Of a DNA stretch of 52,535 bases, positions 41,781 through 50,759 are shown in pieces (within the stretch, counting starts at the first letter, position 1; each line of letters begins with the position of its first letter). The notes under the pieces are model-generated. The model made no database searches, had not been told where the DNA came from, and saw only the letters and a program-made list of their open reading frames with translations. This DNA is from Chlorobium sp. (GTDB lineage Bacteria; Bacteroidota; Chlorobiia; Chlorobiales; Chlorobiaceae), in assembly GCA_028282595.1 (NCBI GenBank), contig JANQHQ010000013.1, positions 1 to 52,535 on the forward strand, in the 5' to 3' direction. A program made the translations under genes and the position numbers.

Positions 41781-43721
41781 ATGCTCGAAGCCCGAAACAT
41801 CAGTCTGAGCGCCGGCACGAAAGATCTTCTGATCGACGCTTCCTTCCGGATCGGCGACAGGGACCGCGTAGGCTTGGTTGGACTCAACGGCACCGGTAAA
41901 TCGACGCTGCTCCGCTTCATCAACGAAACCGGCACAGGAAAATCCGTCGTATCCGGCGGACAGGTCATCCGCTCGTCCGACACGACAATCGGTTATCTCC
42001 CCCAGGAAATTTCATTCGAGGGCGACCTGGAAAAAACCTCGTTGCAGTACGTGCTTCAGGCGCAAAGCGCGCTGTACGGGCTGCAGCGATCCATCGAGCG
42101 CATGCAACGGGAACTGTCCGATCCCTCCCGGGATCATGCGAGCGAGGAGTACACCCGACTGATCGAAAAATTCAGCGACGCCTCGCACGAGTTCGAGCGC
42201 CTCGGCGGCTACCGGATGGAGGCCGAAGCCGAAAAGATTCTCGCCGGTCTGGGGTTCAGCGCAAACGGTTTCCGGAAGAAGGTCGGGGAATTTTCCGGCG
42301 GCTGGCAGATGCGCCTCCTGATCGCCCGGCTGCTCCTGCGGAAGCCTACCCTGCTCCTGCTCGACGAACCGACAAACCATCTCGATATCGACTCCCTGAG
42401 GTGGCTGGAAAACTACATGCGGAACTACGAACACGGCTGCATCGTCGTCTCCCACGACCGCTTCTTCCTCGACAAGGTCACGACCAGAACCCTGGAAATC
42501 AATTTCCGGACGATCCACGAATACCGGGGAAACTACAGTTACTACGAGCAGGAAAAAGCGAAGCGTTTCGAGCTCATGATGGCCAGGTACGAGAACGACC
42601 TCAAAAAAATAGCCCACCTGAAATCCTTTGTCGACCGGTTCCGCTACAAGGCCACAAAGGCGAAACAGGCGCAGAGCCGGCTCCGCCAGATGCAGAAGCT
42701 CGAGGAGGAGTTGCAGGCGCCCGAAGAAAACCGTTCACGCATCTCCTTCAGCTTCCCGAAAGCGCGCCCTTCGGGCAGGGAGGTGCTGAAGCTCGAAAAG
42801 GTGTCGAAATCCTGGCCGCTCCCCGACGGCTCCCGGAAGGAGGTGCTGAAAGCCGTCGATCTCGAGATCATGCGGGGGGACCGCATCGCAATCGTCGGTT
42901 CGAACGGCGCCGGAAAAACCACCTTCTGCCGCATCGTTTCGGGGGATCTCGACCACGAAGGAAAAAGAACCCCCGGACACAACCTCTCCATAAGCTCTTT
43001 CGCCCAGCACCAAGCGGAAAATCTCGACCCGGACAAATCGGTGCTCGACGAAATGCTACAGGCGGCTCCCGACGCCGAGTCGCAGCGAAAGGCGCGGGAT
43101 ATCCTCGGCTGCTTCCTTTTCAGTGGCGACAGCGTCGAGAAAAAAACCGCCGTCCTGTCGGGTGGGGAAAAATCGCGGCTCTCACTGGCCAAAATCCTTT
43201 TGCAGGCGTCGAACCTGTTGATCATGGACGAACCGACCAACCATCTCGACATGCGTTCCAAGGAGATGCTGATCGACGCGCTTGAAAATTACGACGGCAC
43301 GCTGATGGTGGTCAGCCACGACCGTTACTTCCTCGACAGCCTCGTCAACAAGGTTCTGGAAATCCGGAACGGTTCGCTCAGGATGCACCTGGGAAGGTAT
43401 GGAGAATTTCTCGAACTGTCCGAAAAAAACGCCGCTGAAGAAAACGAGCACAACCAAAGCGGCGGCAGGCGGAGCAACAGATCCCGCAAGGACGGGCCGG
43501 GGAAAAAAGCTGACGACAAACCGGAAAAAACCGGAGTCGCACGCCTGGAAAGAGCGATCGAGTCGCTCGAAAAGAAAAAACAGGAATACGAACGGCAAAT
43601 GGCCGCCTCCGATTTTTACGCGCGGCCGGAAGAGGAGACCGGAAGAACTATCGGGGAGTACGAGGCTCTCGGCCGGGAGATCGAAAAACTCTACAGGGAA
43701 TGGGAAGCGGCCGTCTCCTGA
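41781..43721 (+). CDS. ABC-F family ATPase (ribosome-associated, Uup/YdiF-like)
   Basis: 646 aa. Two ABC domains without membrane parts: Walker A GLNGTGKSTLL and GSNGAGKTTFC, signatures VGEFSGGWQMRL and LSGGEKSRLSL, and LLLDEPTNHLD and LIMDEPTNHLD Walker B. A basic linker (about 240-330) is the P-site tRNA interaction motif. The C-terminal 100 residues are highly charged and predicted coiled coil. ABC-F proteins act on stalled ribosomes. Start ATG 41781 gives the usual MLEARNISLS opening. Confidence 0.93.
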   Translation: MLEARNISLSAGTKDLLIDASFRIGDRDRVGLVGLNGTGKSTLLRFINETGTGKSVVSGGQVIRSSDTTIGYLPQEISFEGDLEKTSLQYVLQAQSALYGLQRSIERMQRELSDPSRDHASEEYTRLIEKFSDASHEFERLGGYRMEAEAEKILAGLGFSANGFRKKVGEFSGGWQMRLLIARLLLRKPTLLLLDEPTNHLDIDSLRWLENYMRNYEHGCIVVSHDRFFLDKVTTRTLEINFRTIHEYRGNYSYYEQEKAKRFELMMARYENDLKKIAHLKSFVDRFRYKATKAKQAQSRLRQMQKLEEELQAPEENRSRISFSFPKARPSGREVLKLEKVSKSWPLPDGSRKEVLKAVDLEIMRGDRIAIVGSNGAGKTTFCRIVSGDLDHEGKRTPGHNLSISSFAQHQAENLDPDKSVLDEMLQAAPDAESQRKARDILGCFLFSGDSVEKKTAVLSGGEKSRLSLAKILLQASNLLIMDEPTNHLDMRSKEMLIDALENYDGTLMVVSHDRYFLDSLVNKVLEIRNGSLRMHLGRYGEFLELSEKNAAEENEHNQSGGRRSNRSRKDGPGKKADDKPEKTGVARLERAIESLEKKKQEYERQMAASDFYARPEEETGRTIGEYEALGREIEKLYREWEAAVS

Positions 43722-43740
43722 CGGCCGCAAAAGGGTTCCG

Positions 43741-44307
43741 TCATTCGAGAATCGTAACAGAACCCGTTTTTCTCGGTTCGGGTTCGGGCAGCGCTCCGCT
43801 CCCGTAGCCGAACACGGCCGCTGCGTATGGTTCGTGCCGCTCCGGAAAAACAATGCCGAGTTCCCGGAAGAGCGCCTTTCCCTTCTCTGTTTCGTGGAAC
43901 ATCATCACGGAGTGCATCCAGCAGGAACCGATCTCCAGGGATGCCGAGGCAAGCATCATGTTCTGCATCGCCAGCGTGCAATCGTAACGGGGAGCGAGCG
44001 CATCGCTGTCGCCGGTCACGATGATCAGCGTCGGGGCGTTGTAGAAAACCCGGAAATCGTCGCGTTCGGCAGCCTTGCGCAGGGCTTCGACGGGAGATTC
44101 GAGAAAAACAGTCCGGCAGGAGGTTTCGAGACGCTGCAGAAGCTCGCGGTTCTGAACCACCGTAAAGTGCCACGGCTGCTGGTTCATGGCGCTCGGCGCG
44201 TACGTTCCCGCTTCGAGAATCAGGTCGAGGGCGGCCCGCTCTATCTGCTCGGGCCTGTAGGCCCGCACGCTCCTTCGACGGAGTATGGTCCGTATGGTTT
44301 CATTCAT
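43741..44307 (-). CDS. Nitroreductase-family FMN protein
   Basis: 188 aa; ATG 44307 chosen for AAAAGGAG upstream and the family opening TIRTILRRRSVRAYRPEQ. FMN-phosphate Arg pattern RRSVR, then APSAMNQQPWHF, and late IGSCWMHS and PYAAAVFGYG. Reduces nitro, quinone or related substrates with NAD(P)H; natural substrate unknown. Convergent with the ABC-F gene, 19 bases apart. Confidence 0.9.
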   Translation of the reverse strand: MNETIRTILRRRSVRAYRPEQIERAALDLILEAGTYAPSAMNQQPWHFTVVQNRELLQRLETSCRTVFLESPVEALRKAAERDDFRVFYNAPTLIIVTGDSDALAPRYDCTLAMQNMMLASASLEIGSCWMHSVMMFHETEKGKALFRELGIVFPERHEPYAAAVFGYGSGALPEPEPRKTGSVTILE

Positions 44308-44344
44308 CCTCGGGCTCCTTTTCCGGAAAGCCGACCGATCCTCC

Positions 44345-45016
44345 TCAATACACCGCCCCACCCGGATCGACAACTCTGAAATCCCGGTCCACATGCAGAT
44401 CGGCAAGGGGTTTCAACGCGCGCACATGGTGATGCTCGCGTTCGAGAACCCTCCACCGGTAACCGTCGGCCGGCTCCTTGCAGCGCAGGAGCTGGTTGAT
44501 CTTGGTCTCGTGGTAGGTCAGGTCGATGAACACCCTGAGATCCACGCCCTCCGTACGGATGGCGTAGAGACCGTCGATGATCAGCAGCTCGATCTTGCTG
44601 AAATCCGTAAACAGTTGGTCGACCTCCTCCGTAATGATATCGATACAGGGGATGGAGACCTGCCGCTCTTCCCTGAAATCATCGATATTGCTATGCAGCA
44701 GCTCCCAGTCGTACTCCTCGACCCCGACGGATTCGTAGTCGTTGTTCATGCGGTGAGCCCTGCGTTCAAGAGGATGGATCCGGTAGTAGTTGTCGGTGTG
44801 GAGAATCTTAACACGATTGTCGAGAGCCTTGAGCAGCAGCGCGAGAGAGTGAGCCAACTCCGATTTTCCGGCACCCGACTCGCCTGAAATGGCGACGACG
44901 AACTTGGTGATGCCGTGCTCCCTCTCCATCTCCTGCTTGTCGACGAGCACTCTTTCCAGAATGGACTTCGCGGCTGATTTATGCTGATCGTTGATCAGCA
45001 GTACATCTCCCAACAT
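44345..45016 (-). CDS. Uridine-kinase-like P-loop kinase
   Basis: 223 aa from ATG 45016. Walker A GESGAGKSEL (about residues 45-54), then ILHTDNYYRIHPLERR (D-x-Y-Y phosphoryl-acceptor-side region of the uridine kinase/phosphoribulokinase superfamily), IPCIDIITEEVDQL, and ELLIIDGLYA (Walker B). The N-terminal 40 residues (MLGDVLLINDQHKSAAKSIL) are extra compared with udk. Substrate cannot be fixed; a sugar or nucleoside kinase is likely. 37 bases from the nitroreductase gene on the same strand. Confidence 0.78.
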   Translation of the reverse strand: MLGDVLLINDQHKSAAKSILERVLVDKQEMEREHGITKFVVAISGESGAGKSELAHSLALLLKALDNRVKILHTDNYYRIHPLERRAHRMNNDYESVGVEEYDWELLHSNIDDFREERQVSIPCIDIITEEVDQLFTDFSKIELLIIDGLYAIRTEGVDLRVFIDLTYHETKINQLLRCKEPADGYRWRVLEREHHHVRALKPLADLHVDRDFRVVDPGGAVY

Positions 45017-45187
45017 AGTTCCCGAACATCTGTGTACCGTTTTGTCGGGTACCGTTTCCACATACCGCCTTCATGTAAAAAATAGACATTTTACACCGCA
45101 ATTCCGCAAGTGAAAAATGCTTTTCACCGCTCGGACGAACGCCTTTTTCGAGGGATTTCTCACGCAGAGGCGATACGATGACCGCCC

Positions 45188-46327
45188 TCATACAACCGTC
45201 GTCCATCGCTTTTCGGCCGACGACTTCCGGCACGCACGCAAGACCTTCTGGACGGCCAGCCCGTCTTCGAAGGAGGCTGCGTCCGACAACTCCCGCTGCC
45301 CGCTCCGGAGCGCTCCGACAATCCGGTGCGCGAAAAAAGCGAACCCGGTGGCGAATATGCCGTGGACGGCAAGCGGAGACTGGCGTATCTTCTCCCGCAA
45401 TACCAGTTCTTCCCACGGCAGCACCGGTTCGACCGGACGCCACTTTGGCGGATCGATCAGACTCCGCCCTCCCCCGGCATCCTCGTTATGCACCTCCCAG
45501 AGATTGCCCGCGCCATCGAACCTGACGGTCTTGAGGCTTCCGACCGCTTCGAAAGCAAAAGAGGTGTACCCGCTCAGGGTAGTGACATTACAGCAGCAGG
45601 GCCCGCCGAACGCAAGCGAGGAGGCGCCGAACTTCATGCGAAGCGAAAAACCGTCGTCCGAAGAGACCTTTCGCGGCGTTCCGTCATGGTCCGGACGAAC
45701 AGGTATGCAGCGTAAAAGATCGCAGGACACCTCGCTGACCTCTCCTACCAGAAAACGGGCCAGGTCGATCAGATGCGAACCTATGGCACCGAGCGCCCCG
45801 CCGCCCCTCGACTCCTCGCACCACCAGGAATAACGCAGATCCGGCCGGTTGCGGCTCGCCAGGGTCACGACGGCGCGGATCTCGTAAAGCATGCCGATCT
45901 CGCCGCTCTCGATCATCAGCTTCATACGCCGGACCGCCGGGTGAAACCGCAGTTCATGGTCGACCAGGGCAAGACCGCCGAACGCCCTGGCTTCGGCGGC
46001 CATCTCGCACGCTTCATCGACGGTGACCGCCATCGGTTTCTCACACAGCACGCTCTTTCCCGACGCCATTGCCGACATCGCCATCTCCCGATGCAGATCG
46101 GGCGGCGAGGATACGCAGACCAGGTCGAGATCGCTTTTCATCAGATCCTGCCAGCGTTCGAACGCCTGGGGTACGGCAAACAGGTTGCGAAACTTTTCCC
46201 TGCGGCGTTCTGTCGGGCTCGAAATCGCAACGAGCTCGACTCCGTCGAGGATGGCAAAGGCCGGAGCCTGGGTGATACGCGCCCAGCCGCTGCCGATGAA
46301 CCCGATTCTCAAGGGGGATTTTGTCAT
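45188..46327 (-). CDS. Gfo/Idh/MocA-family oxidoreductase
   Basis: 379 aa. Nucleotide-binding motif GFIGSGWARITQAPAF, then CVSSPPDLHREMA and EKPMAVTVDEACEM, the classical E-K-P motif of the family. C-terminal substrate domain from about 130 with DHELRFHPAVRRMK and GGALGAIGSHLIDLARFLVGEV. NAD(P)-dependent oxidation or reduction of a sugar or similar; substrate unknown. 171 bases separate it from the kinase gene. Confidence 0.92.
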   Translation of the reverse strand: MTKSPLRIGFIGSGWARITQAPAFAILDGVELVAISSPTERRREKFRNLFAVPQAFERWQDLMKSDLDLVCVSSPPDLHREMAMSAMASGKSVLCEKPMAVTVDEACEMAAEARAFGGLALVDHELRFHPAVRRMKLMIESGEIGMLYEIRAVVTLASRNRPDLRYSWWCEESRGGGALGAIGSHLIDLARFLVGEVSEVSCDLLRCIPVRPDHDGTPRKVSSDDGFSLRMKFGASSLAFGGPCCCNVTTLSGYTSFAFEAVGSLKTVRFDGAGNLWEVHNEDAGGGRSLIDPPKWRPVEPVLPWEELVLREKIRQSPLAVHGIFATGFAFFAHRIVGALRSGQRELSDAASFEDGLAVQKVLRACRKSSAEKRWTTVV

Positions 46328-46440
46328 GGCTATCGTCTCACAAATGAGATCCGTTTCCAACCGTCCGGTCCACCATGCAAGAAAAAAGGGCGACCCCGCG
46401 GCCACCCTTCCCGAACGGTCTTATGGTGCAGCCGCCCCGT

Positions 46441-47865
46441 TCAGCCGTCCAACTGCTGCGCCTCTTTCCGCCGGCGGGCCTTTTCTATATACTGCGCCTG
46501 GATATCGCGGGAAACGTTGTAGGCTTTCGAAAGACTGTCGGAGCGCCAGAGTCTGGCGTCGAAAGCCATGCAGATATTGCGCAGGAACGGAATCCCCGTT
46601 TCGGTGACGCGGACGCCGTTGTCGTACAGTTCGACCAATCCGTCGTTCTCCATGTCCTCGAGACGGAACCTGGCCACGTCGAGTTCGTCGCAGTAAAAAG
46701 CCGGATCCTCCCAGGAGGTCGCCTGCCGGCACATGAGATTGAGAATGTGACGGCGGAGAACAAGGTCCTCGTCCGTGAGCAGGTGACCGCGATGAAGGGG
46801 AAAACGCCCCTCGTTGACGGCCTTGATATAGGTGTCGTGACGTCGTTCGTTCTGGGCGAACGCATACCATGTATCGCTGATCGACGAGGAACCGAGCGCG
46901 AGCATCATCTGGGTGGTGTTCTCGGTATAGCCCATGAAGTTTCTGTGGAGTGAGCCGTTTCTCACCGCCTCGTACAGAGCGTCGCCCTCGAGAGCGAAAT
47001 GATCCATACCGATTTCATGGTAGCCGATCGATTCGAGCATCTCAAGCCCCTTGTCGTAAAGCTCCTGCTTGACGGCCCCGACCGGAAGGTCCTTTTCCTT
47101 GAACTTGCGCTGTCCCTCGTACATGTGGGGATTGTGGCCGTAAGCGTAAAACGCGATGCGGTCGGGTCTCAGTTCCATCACCTTGGCGATGGTGTCGGTC
47201 ACGGTCGCGAGCGTCTGCTTCGGAAGACCGTATACAAGATCGAAGTTAATCGAGGTAAAACCGATCCTGCGGGCGACATCGACCTTTTCCCTGACCAGCT
47301 CGAACGGCTGCAGACGGTTGATCTCATTCTGGACGACGGGATCGAAATCCTGTATCCCGAAACTCATTCTTCTGAATCCCACGCTGTAGAGCGCCTCGAG
47401 ATGTTCGGTCGAAGTCGAACGCGGATTGGTCTCGAAGCTGAACATGTAACCGTCCATCCGGTTCACGTGTTCGTAGAGGCCGTCGATCAGTCTGACGAGA
47501 TTGCCGGGGCTGAAAAACGTCGGCGTGCCCCCGCCGATGTGCATCTCCTTGACGTTGAGCGTGCCCGGAAACACATCGATATACATCTGCCACTCTTTCA
47601 GGAGGGCGTCGAGATAGGGCCCTTCGAAGGCGTGGTCCTCTGTACGGTAAGCGTTACAACCGCAGAAGTAGCAATAGTTTTCACAATAGGGAATGTGAAT
47701 GTACATGCTCACGCCGGTGGTGTCGTTGCTGTCGTTGAACCCCTTGACCATGGCCTCTTTCCACTCGTCCTGCGTAACCCCGTCGGTACTCCAGGAAGGA
47801 ATGGTGGGATAACTGGTGTAGCGAGGCCCCGGATTGCTGTACTTGTCCGCCAGATTTGTCGCCAT
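46441..47865 (-). CDS. hemN: Oxygen-independent coproporphyrinogen III oxidase
   Basis: 474 aa; start at 47865 with GAGGAAGA. Radical SAM ligands C-x3-C-x2-C in IPYCENYCYFCGC. GGGTPTFFSP, FETNPRS, GFRRMSFGIQDFDPVVQ, and YGLPKQT follow in order as in HemN; the C-terminal HemN domain is about 360-470. Converts coproporphyrinogen III to protoporphyrinogen IX without O2, feeding heme and bacteriochlorophyll synthesis. Divergent from purE. Confidence 0.95.
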   Translation of the reverse strand: MATNLADKYSNPGPRYTSYPTIPSWSTDGVTQDEWKEAMVKGFNDSNDTTGVSMYIHIPYCENYCYFCGCNAYRTEDHAFEGPYLDALLKEWQMYIDVFPGTLNVKEMHIGGGTPTFFSPGNLVRLIDGLYEHVNRMDGYMFSFETNPRSTSTEHLEALYSVGFRRMSFGIQDFDPVVQNEINRLQPFELVREKVDVARRIGFTSINFDLVYGLPKQTLATVTDTIAKVMELRPDRIAFYAYGHNPHMYEGQRKFKEKDLPVGAVKQELYDKGLEMLESIGYHEIGMDHFALEGDALYEAVRNGSLHRNFMGYTENTTQMMLALGSSSISDTWYAFAQNERRHDTYIKAVNEGRFPLHRGHLLTDEDLVLRRHILNLMCRQATSWEDPAFYCDELDVARFRLEDMENDGLVELYDNGVRVTETGIPFLRNICMAFDARLWRSDSLSKAYNVSRDIQAQYIEKARRRKEAQQLDG

Positions 47866-47994
47866 TGTAATCTTCCTCAACAAGTGTTACTTTTCTCTTT
47901 TCGTACCCGTGAAAAATACACAAAACTCGGCAATTTACATAAACAATAAGTGCCTGCGCCACTGCAGAGGCACTGCGACAAATCTATTTTTCCC

Positions 47995-48519
47995 ATGACG
48001 TTACAGACAGAAGACTCTACTCCCCTGGTGGGGATTCTAATGGGGTCCGATTCGGACTTCGATATTATGAAAGAAGCGGCTTCGGTGCTCGACGAATTCT
48101 CCGTGCCTTACGAGGTTTCGGTCATCTCGGCGCACCGCACTCCCGCCGATCTCGAACGCTACGCATCCGGCGCCCGGGACCGGGGCCTGAAAGTCATCAT
48201 CGCCGGGGCGGGCGGCGCGGCCCACCTTCCGGGCGTCACGGCCGCGATGACCGTTCTTCCGGTAGTCGGGGTTCCCATTTTCAGCAAGAAGCTCAGCGGC
48301 CAGGACTCGCTCTATTCGATCGTGCAGATGCCGGCCGGCATTCCGGTCGCCACGGTAGGCATAGACAACGCGCGCAACGCCGCGCTCATGGCGGTACAGA
48401 TTATCGCGCTTACCGATCCTGCAATCATGGGCGCACTCGAATCGTTCAGGGAAAAGTTAGCCGACGCGTCCCGGACGAAAAACAAAAAGGTGCAGGAAAA
48501 ACTTAATGCGATCGGCTGA
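47995..48519 (+). CDS. purE: N5-carboxyaminoimidazole ribonucleotide mutase
   Basis: 174 aa from ATG 47995; the frame also permits GTG 47950 but without a ribosome site. Family segments: GILMGSDSDFDIMKEA, VISAHRTPADLERYA, IIAGAGGAAHLPGVTAAMT, and the late IVQMPAGIPVATVGID. The His in SAHRTP is the catalytic general acid/base. Step six of purine synthesis. No purK beside it. Its last 14 bases overlap the DUF985 gene. Confidence 0.95.
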   Translation: MTLQTEDSTPLVGILMGSDSDFDIMKEAASVLDEFSVPYEVSVISAHRTPADLERYASGARDRGLKVIIAGAGGAAHLPGVTAAMTVLPVVGVPIFSKKLSGQDSLYSIVQMPAGIPVATVGIDNARNAALMAVQIIALTDPAIMGALESFREKLADASRTKNKKVQEKLNAIG

Positions 48520-48997
48520 CTACTGGATTGAAACGCTGGAACTGTCAAAGCATCCCGAAGGAGGATATTACCGGGAAACCTATCGGAGCAAGGCAAGTTT
48601 CCGTTTCCGGAAAAACACCGCATTCTCCGGAAACCGGGCCTACGCGACGTCGATATTCTATCTGCTCAGAGGCGGCGAACATTCCAGGCTGCACAGGATA
48701 AAGTCCGACGAGCTCTGGTTCTTTCACACCGGCAGTCCGCTCCGGGTCTATCTTTTTCACGACGTCGGCCTCATGTCGTCGTTCACGCTCGATCCGGAGA
48801 AAGGGACACTGCAGGGCATGGTGCCGGCCAACACATGGTTCGGCGCCGCCCTTGAATCCGCCGACACCGGCGCTTACGCCCTGACAAGCTGCGTGGTCTC
48901 GCCGGGCTTCGACTTCAGCGATTTCACCTTCGCCGACCGCGACGCGCTCACGCGAAAGTTCCCCCAGCACACGGAGCTGATACGGAAACTCACCTGA
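48506..48997 (+). CDS. DUF985 cupin-family protein
   Basis: 163 aa. Single cupin barrel: LELSKHPEGGYYRETYRS opening, TSIFYLLRGGEHSRLHRIKSDELWFFHTG (cupin motif 1 with E/H-type ligands), LQGMVPANTWFGAAL (motif 2) and the closing TSCVVSPGFDFSDFTFADR. DUF985 has no firmly assigned reaction. Starts inside purE in another frame, 14-base overlap, so the two are translationally coupled. Confidence 0.9.
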   Translation: MRSADYWIETLELSKHPEGGYYRETYRSKASFRFRKNTAFSGNRAYATSIFYLLRGGEHSRLHRIKSDELWFFHTGSPLRVYLFHDVGLMSSFTLDPEKGTLQGMVPANTWFGAALESADTGAYALTSCVVSPGFDFSDFTFADRDALTRKFPQHTELIRKLT

Positions 48998-49187
48998 TCC
49001 GCCACACCTTTTCCGGAAACGTCCGGCAACGCGCTTTTTGCGTCGGAAACGCCTCTCGGCTTCCGTGTACCCGGCGCAAATAGGCGGTATACAGGTATGG
49101 AATTAAGGAAAATAAGCATATAATTAGACACGCATACCTGCGCACCATCAACCGCTCTGAACGGAAAAAGACCAGAATACACGAACG

Positions 49188-50486
49188 ATGAAGCATGTTG
49201 TGATCGTCGGCGGCGGATTTACCGGTATCAAAGCCGCGAGTGAACTCGGCAACAGAAAGGATATACGGGTCACGCTCATAGACAGAAAAAACTATCACCT
49301 CTTCCAGCCGTTGCTCTACCAGGTGGCGATGTCGGCCCTCGGCCCCTCGGACATCGCCGAACCGTTGAGAAACATGCTGGCGAACTACCGGAACGTCACG
49401 GTATTCAAGGGCAATGTCGAAAACATTTCGCTCGACGAGAAGGTCGTTCATACGGATTTCGGCAACATCTCCTACGACTATCTCATTCTGGCGTGCGGCG
49501 TGAAACATCACTACTTCGGAAACGAGGTGTGGGAGGAGCATGCCCCCGGCCTGAAAACCATAGCGCAGGCGACTGAAATCCGGCGAAGGGTCATGGAAGC
49601 CTACGAAGCCGCTGAACGAACGGCCGATCCCGTGGAGCGCAAGAAGCTGCTCACGTTCGTCATCGTCGGGGGCGGACCTACGGGGGTAGAACTGGCCGGA
49701 TCCATCGGCGAAATGAGCCGCTTCACCCTTTCGAGGTTCTACAAGCATATCGATCCGAAGCTTACGAGGATTTTCATTGTCGAGGCCGCACCGAGAATCC
49801 TCGGCACATTCTCTCCCCAGCTCGCCAGCAAGGCGACAAGGGCTCTCGAACAGCTCGGGGTTCAGGTATGGACCAGCAGCATGGTAACGAATGTCGACCC
49901 GAACGGCGTGCAGATAGGCAACGAACGCATAGAGGCGTCAACCGTGCTCTGGGCGGCCGGTGTGCGGGCGATCGGCCTCGGCAGAAAAATGGGAGTCGAA
50001 ACGGACCGTTCCGGCAGAATCCTGGTTGAAGAGGATCTCAGCCTGCCCGGTCGCCCCGAGGTGTTCGTCGGGGGAGACCAGGCGCACTTCTCCCATCATC
50101 TGGAAGAGCCCCTGCCCGGCATGGCCCCGGTGGCGCTGCAGCAGGGACGATCCATCGGCAGAAACATCGTGAGCGATCTCAGGGGAAAGCCCCGCAAGGT
50201 ATTCCGCTACAAGGACAAGGGGCAGATGGCCACCATCGGCAGAAACAAGGCTATCGTCGAGGTAGGCAACCTGAAATTCGACGGCGCCCTGGCGTGGCTC
50301 ACCTGGCTGGTCGTGCATATTTACTACCTGACGACGTTCCGCCACCGTGTTTTCGTTCTCATGCAGTGGGGATGGTCCTACTTCATGTTCGGCCACGGCG
50401 CGCGCCTTATCGTCAACAAGGAGTGGCGCTTCTATCCGGACAAACAGGCATGCGCAAGCACGGGTGCGCAGGAGTCCGGTGGCTGA
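49188..50486 (+). CDS. Type II NADH dehydrogenase (NDH-2)
   Basis: 432 aa. FAD motif VIVGGGFTGIKAASELG, quinone/FAD segment YHLFQPLLYQVAMSALGPSDIAEPLR, second Rossmann motif FVIVGGGPTGVELAGSIGEM for NADH, and VFVGGDQAHFSHHLEEPLPGMAPVALQQG, all diagnostic for NDH-2. A C-terminal amphipathic/hydrophobic stretch (ALAWLTWLVVHIYYL) anchors it to the membrane. Transfers NADH electrons to quinone without pumping protons. Its stop overlaps the next small gene. Confidence 0.92.
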   Translation: MKHVVIVGGGFTGIKAASELGNRKDIRVTLIDRKNYHLFQPLLYQVAMSALGPSDIAEPLRNMLANYRNVTVFKGNVENISLDEKVVHTDFGNISYDYLILACGVKHHYFGNEVWEEHAPGLKTIAQATEIRRRVMEAYEAAERTADPVERKKLLTFVIVGGGPTGVELAGSIGEMSRFTLSRFYKHIDPKLTRIFIVEAAPRILGTFSPQLASKATRALEQLGVQVWTSSMVTNVDPNGVQIGNERIEASTVLWAAGVRAIGLGRKMGVETDRSGRILVEEDLSLPGRPEVFVGGDQAHFSHHLEEPLPGMAPVALQQGRSIGRNIVSDLRGKPRKVFRYKDKGQMATIGRNKAIVEVGNLKFDGALAWLTWLVVHIYYLTTFRHRVFVLMQWGWSYFMFGHGARLIVNKEWRFYPDKQACASTGAQESGG

Positions 50487-50733
50487 GGCGCGAAAAAAAA
50501 CACCGCTTCCCGGAGGCTGCCCGGCGGCGAGCGTCGCACAGATCATGGCCGGCCTTCTGTTTGTCGGCATATCCTGTTACATCGCTCTTTTTCTCGAACT
50601 TCCGGCAGGCGTTCCGCGACAGGAGTTCTATGCAATAGCCTTCCTGACAGGAGCCTACGGACTCTGGAGGCTCTGGAACGGCATCGCTGCCTGCCGCGGG
50701 GAGACGCCCCGCCGCCGGCAGAAGATGCCCTGA
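50479..50733 (+). CDS. Small two-helix membrane protein
   Basis: 84 aa from GTG 50479, which follows AGGAG and overlaps the NDH-2 stop (GTGGCTGA). Two hydrophobic helices (about 19-41 AQIMAGLLFVGISCYIALFLELP and 49-66), a basic tail (RRRQKMP). I do not recognise a family. The translational coupling to NDH-2 suggests it may be an accessory subunit or anchor; this is inference. Confidence 0.6.
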   Translation: MAEARKKTPLPGGCPAASVAQIMAGLLFVGISCYIALFLELPAGVPRQEFYAIAFLTGAYGLWRLWNGIAACRGETPRRRQKMP

Positions 50734-50759
50734 CCGAACCATGAACAAGTTTTCCGATC